Shown: positions 6,407-8,519 of the stretch, in pieces
Numbering within the stretch: position 1 is the first letter of the stretch
Layout: the number at the start of each line of letters is the position of its first letter
Origin: an uncultured Ignavibacteriota bacterium
GTDB lineage: Bacteria > Bacteroidota > Ignavibacteria > Tepidaquicellales > Tepidaquicellaceae
Length of the DNA stretch: 8,519 nt
Assembly: GCA_937959065.1 (NCBI GenBank)
Contig: CALGOI010000157.1
Coordinates: forward strand, 1-8,519
Direction of reading: 5' to 3'
Program-made: the position numbers and the translations under genes
Notes under the pieces: model-generated
Databases searched by the model: none
Told to the model about the DNA's origin: nothing
The model's input: the letters and a program-made list of their open reading frames with translations, nothing else

Positions 6407-6922
6407 ATGACTTACGAAGAATACCTGGCATCTCTTGATAAATGGTCAGAGTATCACGGCTTCAAAAAGATGGATATACAGGAAGGACTCGACGTTGACC
6501 GTATGTTTTATAAAGAGTCCAACGAAGTCAGCAAAATGGGCATCGTCGATCGCTTTCTCTATATAAAGAAAGTACCTGAGAGTATAGATGCTAACTGGGC
6601 ACGGCAGTTCTCCTCCGGTCTTTTCGAATACTCCCGGCAATACAAGCAGACTTTCGGACGCTTCTTTCGCTCCATGATGATCGTTAATCCGGTTATGGCG
6701 GTTGATACTATATCGCGCGATCTGTATGATTTTATTATGTCGTACTGCCCGAAGCAGTTCAAGTCAGCCGAGTTTCCAGCTGTACTCCAGTTATCTACAA
6801 ATGACCTGTATTTTTACCGGAAGACACCGTTCTGGGGAGGTTTGTACTATTCGGGAATCAGGCAGAGCACTAACGATTATTTTTCCCCAAAAAGATGGGA
6901 GCAAATTTCCAAAGGAGGATAA
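6407..6922 (+). CDS. unrecognised 171-residue protein, first of a coupled paralogous pair
   Basis: I do not recognise this family. The 171-residue protein has no signal peptide and no long membrane helix, so it is probably cytoplasmic. Its only hydrophobic stretch is 'MMIVNPVMAVDTI' (90-102). Features shared with its neighbour are 'MTYxEYLxSLDxW' (1-13), 'EGLDVDRMFY' (26-35), 'LFEY' (72-75), 'YCPKxF' (113-118), 'EFP' (122-124), 'DLYxY' (133-137), 'TPFWGxLYYxGxR' (140-152) and 'PKxWxxIS' (161-168). It is rich in aromatic residues. By hand the two proteins align with no gap over 170 columns, with 81 identities. The start at 6407 is fixed by that alignment, although no SD precedes it. Its last codons (AAA GGA GGA TAA) form the SD of the next gene. 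The pair must be expressed together and may form a heterodimer, which is inference. Confidence 0.8.
   Translation: MTYEEYLASLDKWSEYHGFKKMDIQEGLDVDRMFYKESNEVSKMGIVDRFLYIKKVPESIDANWARQFSSGLFEYSRQYKQTFGRFFRSMMIVNPVMAVDTISRDLYDFIMSYCPKQFKSAEFPAVLQLSTNDLYFYRKTPFWGGLYYSGIRQSTNDYFSPKRWEQISKGG
6911..6918 (+). promoter_or_regulatory. Shine-Dalgarno AAAGGAGG inside the end of the upstream gene
   Basis: AAAGGAGG overlaps the final Lys-Gly-Gly codons of the 6407-6922 gene and lies 4 nt before the TTG at 6923. It is the strongest SD in the window and decides the non-ATG start. Stop TAA (6920-6922) and start TTG touch, so translation is probably coupled. Confidence 0.85.
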
Positions 6923-7444
6923 TTGACTTACAACGAGTACTTAAATTCTCTCGACGGCTGGATGGCATACTGGCAATTCGAAAAACGCGACATACCTGAA
7001 GGACTCGACGTTGACCGTATGTTTTACCGTGGTCGTGTGGAAGGTTCTAAATTCGGTATGGTAGATACATACTCTTTTGTAAAGTATATTCCCGATAATA
7101 CAACAGCCGACTTTGCGCAGTCGTATTCGACTAATTTATTTGAATATGCATTCCGTATCCGCTCTGGAGCGCCTGTAGGATTTGGTGCAATGCTTGTCCT
7201 TTATCCTCTATTGGTAGTGGATAATATTTCCAGTGAGCTGTACCAGTTCTCTCAAACATACTGTCCCAAGCACTTTGGTGCGTCTGAATTTCCGTCTATA
7301 CTGTCCCTTGCTGCACAGGACCTTTATTATTATCCATCAACTCCTTTCTGGGGAGCACTCTATTATAACGGCTTTCGTACCGAATCACAAAAATGCTTCA
7401 ACCCAAAGAAGTGGGCAGAAATATCCGCCGGTTCCCGGCAGTAA
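6923..7444 (+). CDS. unrecognised 173-residue protein, second of a coupled paralogous pair
   Basis: A paralogue of the preceding gene, of unknown function. It begins at TTG, directly after the upstream stop. The choice is supported by the SD AAAGGAGG and by alignment of 'TYNEYLNSLDGW' with 'TYEEYLASLDKW'. All shared motifs are kept at identical residue numbers: 'EGLDVDRMFY' (26-35), 'LFEY' (72-75), 'YCPK' (113-116), 'EFP' (122-124), 'DLYYY' (133-137), 'TPFWGALYYNGFR' (140-152) and 'PKKWAEIS' (161-168). A hydrophobic run 'GAMLVLYPLLVVDNI' (88-102) is stronger than in the partner but short and interrupted for a membrane helix. No signal peptide is seen. It differs most from the partner at 51-70 and 76-99, where specificity could lie. 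It ends with three extra residues (SRQ). No terminator was found directly after it. Confidence 0.82.
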   Translation: MTYNEYLNSLDGWMAYWQFEKRDIPEGLDVDRMFYRGRVEGSKFGMVDTYSFVKYIPDNTTADFAQSYSTNLFEYAFRIRSGAPVGFGAMLVLYPLLVVDNISSELYQFSQTYCPKHFGASEFPSILSLAAQDLYYYPSTPFWGALYYNGFRTESQKCFNPKKWAEISAGSRQ

Positions 7445-7468
7445 AATTAAAAACCCCCGCCCCGTGTC

Positions 7469-7488
7469 ATTCCCGCGAAAGCGGGAAT
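7469..7488. repeat. palindromic dispersed-repeat element, ATTCCCGC-GAAA-GCGGGAAT
   Basis: ATTCCCGC (7469-7476) and GCGGGAAT (7481-7488) are a perfect 8-base inverted repeat closing a GAAA tetraloop. With its flanks (GTC before, CTAGAC after) it is the kind of element found in many copies between genes in a wide range of bacteria, and the source of spurious 'HSRESGN' peptides when translated. In Neisseria the related ATTCCC...GGGAAT repeat is called dRS3. It lies 25 nt after the stop at 7444 and could act as an mRNA 3' end. It has no T run, so it is not a standard terminator. Copy number in this genome cannot be seen. Confidence 0.8.
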
Positions 7489-7587
7489 CTAGACCTCGAT
7501 TTTCGGACGAGAATTAATATTTATTCGGATCACGATCTTGTATCGAATTACAATTCATTTCCCTTCGTGAACCTTTCCCGCCCATCT

Positions 7588-7613
7588 CGTTCCCAAACTC
7601 CGATTTGGGAACG
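7588..7613. repeat. palindromic dispersed-repeat element, CGTTCCCAAA-6-TTTGGGAACG
   Basis: CGTTCCCAAA (7588-7597) and TTTGGGAACG (7604-7613) form a perfect 10-base inverted repeat around CTCCGA. The shape 'CTCGTTCCCA...TGGGAACGCA' is that of another intergenic repeat common in many bacterial phyla, distinct from the one at 7469. CATCTC occurs on both sides (7583-7588 and 7614-7619). That could be a 6-base target duplication or part of the repeat itself. It ends about 47 nt before the aldo/keto reductase ATG. The rest of the gap 7445-7660 holds no gene and no clear promoter. Confidence 0.75.
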
Positions 7614-7660
7614 CATCTCTACTCATTTTTTAGTAATTTAAAACAAAAAACAAAAACCCT

Positions 7661-8519
7661 ATGACCAAACGCCGTCTCGGACGATCCGAACTCCATATAT
7701 CACCCTTCATTCTCGGCACGAATGTCTTCGGACATACGGTAGACGAAAAGACCGGCTTCGAAATTCTCGATGCGTTCCGTGAAGCGGGATTCGAAACGAT
7801 CGACACGGCTAATTCATACTCTATGTGGGCTCCGGGTAATAAAGGCGGGGAATCCGAATCCATCATCGGCAAGTGGATGAAGGACCGCGGCGCGCGGAAG
7901 GAAATGATCATCGCCACAAAAGTCGGGTGGGAGATACCGCCGGACATAAATGGACTCTCACGCGAACAGATAATGTCGGAAGTCGAAAAATCACTCCGCC
8001 GTCTGCAGACGGATTACATAGACCTGTACCAGTCGCACCGGGATGACCCGGATACTCCGCAGGAGGAGACGCTTGCCGCGTACGACGAACTGGTGAAGCA
8101 GGGAAAGGTACGAGTCATAGGAGCATCGAATTATGATGCCGCGCGGCTGAGCGAAGCAATGAAGATATCAAATGAAAATAACTACCCGAGGTATGAATCC
8201 CTCCAGCCGCTGTATAATCTGTATGACAGGGAGGAATATGAACAGCAGCTCGAACCGTTTTGCGTAAGGGAAGAGATGGGTGTGATACCTTACTTTTCCA
8301 TCGCGAGGGGATTTCTTACGGGGAAGTACAGGGGTGATAATGATACGGGTAAGTCTCCGCGCGGTGGAACCGTACGTGATAAGTACTTCAATGACCGCGG
8401 CTGGAACATCCTCTCCGCTCTCGACTCTATATCCGCTGAACATAATTCAACACCCGTGCAGATTGCTCTCGCATGGCTTCTCCACAGGCCGTCGGTAACG
8501 GCACCGATCTCCAGCGCCA
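7661..8519 (+). CDS. aldo/keto reductase, C-terminal end beyond the window
   Basis: An open frame from ATG 7661 to the window edge, 286 residues with no stop, so the C-terminal end is missing. It is an aldo/keto reductase, an NADPH-dependent (beta/alpha)8 barrel that reduces carbonyl compounds in the cytoplasm. The N terminus 'KRRLGRSELHISPFILGT' is typical. The catalytic tetrad is complete: Asp48 and Tyr53 in 'FETIDTANSY', Lys87 in 'IATKVG' and His126 in 'LYQSHRDD'. 'GKVRVIGASNYDAARL' (148-163), 'LQPLYNLYDR' (181-190), 'GVIPYFSIARGFLTGKYR' (207-224) and 'TPVQIALAWLLHRPSVTAPI' (264-283) are further family marks. They suggest the AKR group related to YajO/YdjG or Tas, with the substrate unknown. 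The leader is A-rich with no SD. Rows counted by hand give 53-57% G+C, against 43-47% in rows of other genes here. Confidence 0.93.
   Translation, partial: MTKRRLGRSELHISPFILGTNVFGHTVDEKTGFEILDAFREAGFETIDTANSYSMWAPGNKGGESESIIGKWMKDRGARKEMIIATKVGWEIPPDINGLSREQIMSEVEKSLRRLQTDYIDLYQSHRDDPDTPQEETLAAYDELVKQGKVRVIGASNYDAARLSEAMKISNENNYPRYESLQPLYNLYDREEYEQQLEPFCVREEMGVIPYFSIARGFLTGKYRGDNDTGKSPRGGTVRDKYFNDRGWNILSALDSISAEHNSTPVQIALAWLLHRPSVTAPISSA

Noticed and set aside
6407..7444. Toxin-antitoxin or effector-immunity pair
   Set aside because: The two proteins are full-length paralogues of each other. Toxin and antitoxin are normally unrelated, and nothing toxin-like is visible.
7393..7641. Plus-strand frames running through the gap after 7444, including a peptide with HSRESGN
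   Set aside because: These are translations of the palindromic repeats, a well-known source of false proteins, and they begin inside the real gene at 6923-7444.
7630..7947. Minus-strand frame of 105 codons, and another at 8168-8443
   Set aside because: Both are antisense to the aldo/keto reductase, whose motifs and catalytic residues leave no doubt about the true strand.

Overview
The window looks like a chromosomal stretch from a member of the Bacteroidota/Chlorobiota/Ignavibacteriota (FCB) group, most plausibly an Ignavibacteria-like organism. The best evidence is two secreted proteins ending in a type IX secretion system (T9SS) sorting domain that contains 'YSLSQNYPNPFNPTT' and a basic 'KTKKMVLVK'-type tail. 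A-rich leaders without a Shine-Dalgarno (SD) and possible TTTG/TAnnTTTG promoters agree with this, but three genes have clear purine-rich SD sites. Most of the window is moderate in G+C; the last gene is visibly richer.

Left part (3-2636, minus strand): four genes read leftward in close order. First come two tandem DUF1287 (YijF-like) lipoproteins with an NlpC/P60-like Cys/His pattern, then an FMN nitroreductase-family protein with a TTG start, then a 99-residue four-helix membrane protein of unknown role. Gaps are 64, 25 and 13 nt, so one operon is plausible.

Middle (2637-6145): a divergent intergenic region carries possible back-to-back promoter elements. It is followed by a plus-strand outer-membrane beta-barrel-like protein (2844-3461) and a perfect bidirectional terminator. 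Two minus-strand, tandem-duplicated, secreted YCF48/BNR-repeat proteins with T9SS tails follow, each with its own terminator.

Right part (6407-8519, plus strand): two unrecognised proteins of 171 and 173 residues align without a gap over 170 columns at about 48% identity. They are translationally coupled: the second starts at TTG immediately after the first one's stop, with its SD written into the last codons of the first. A gene-free 216-bp gap carries two unrelated dispersed-repeat-type palindromes. Last comes an aldo/keto reductase cut by the window edge, with a complete catalytic tetrad.

Three separate tandem paralogue pairs in 8.5 kb is the main structural theme. The unrecognised pair at 6407-7444 is the best candidate for something undescribed. 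No phage, CRISPR, transposase, tRNA or rRNA was seen.
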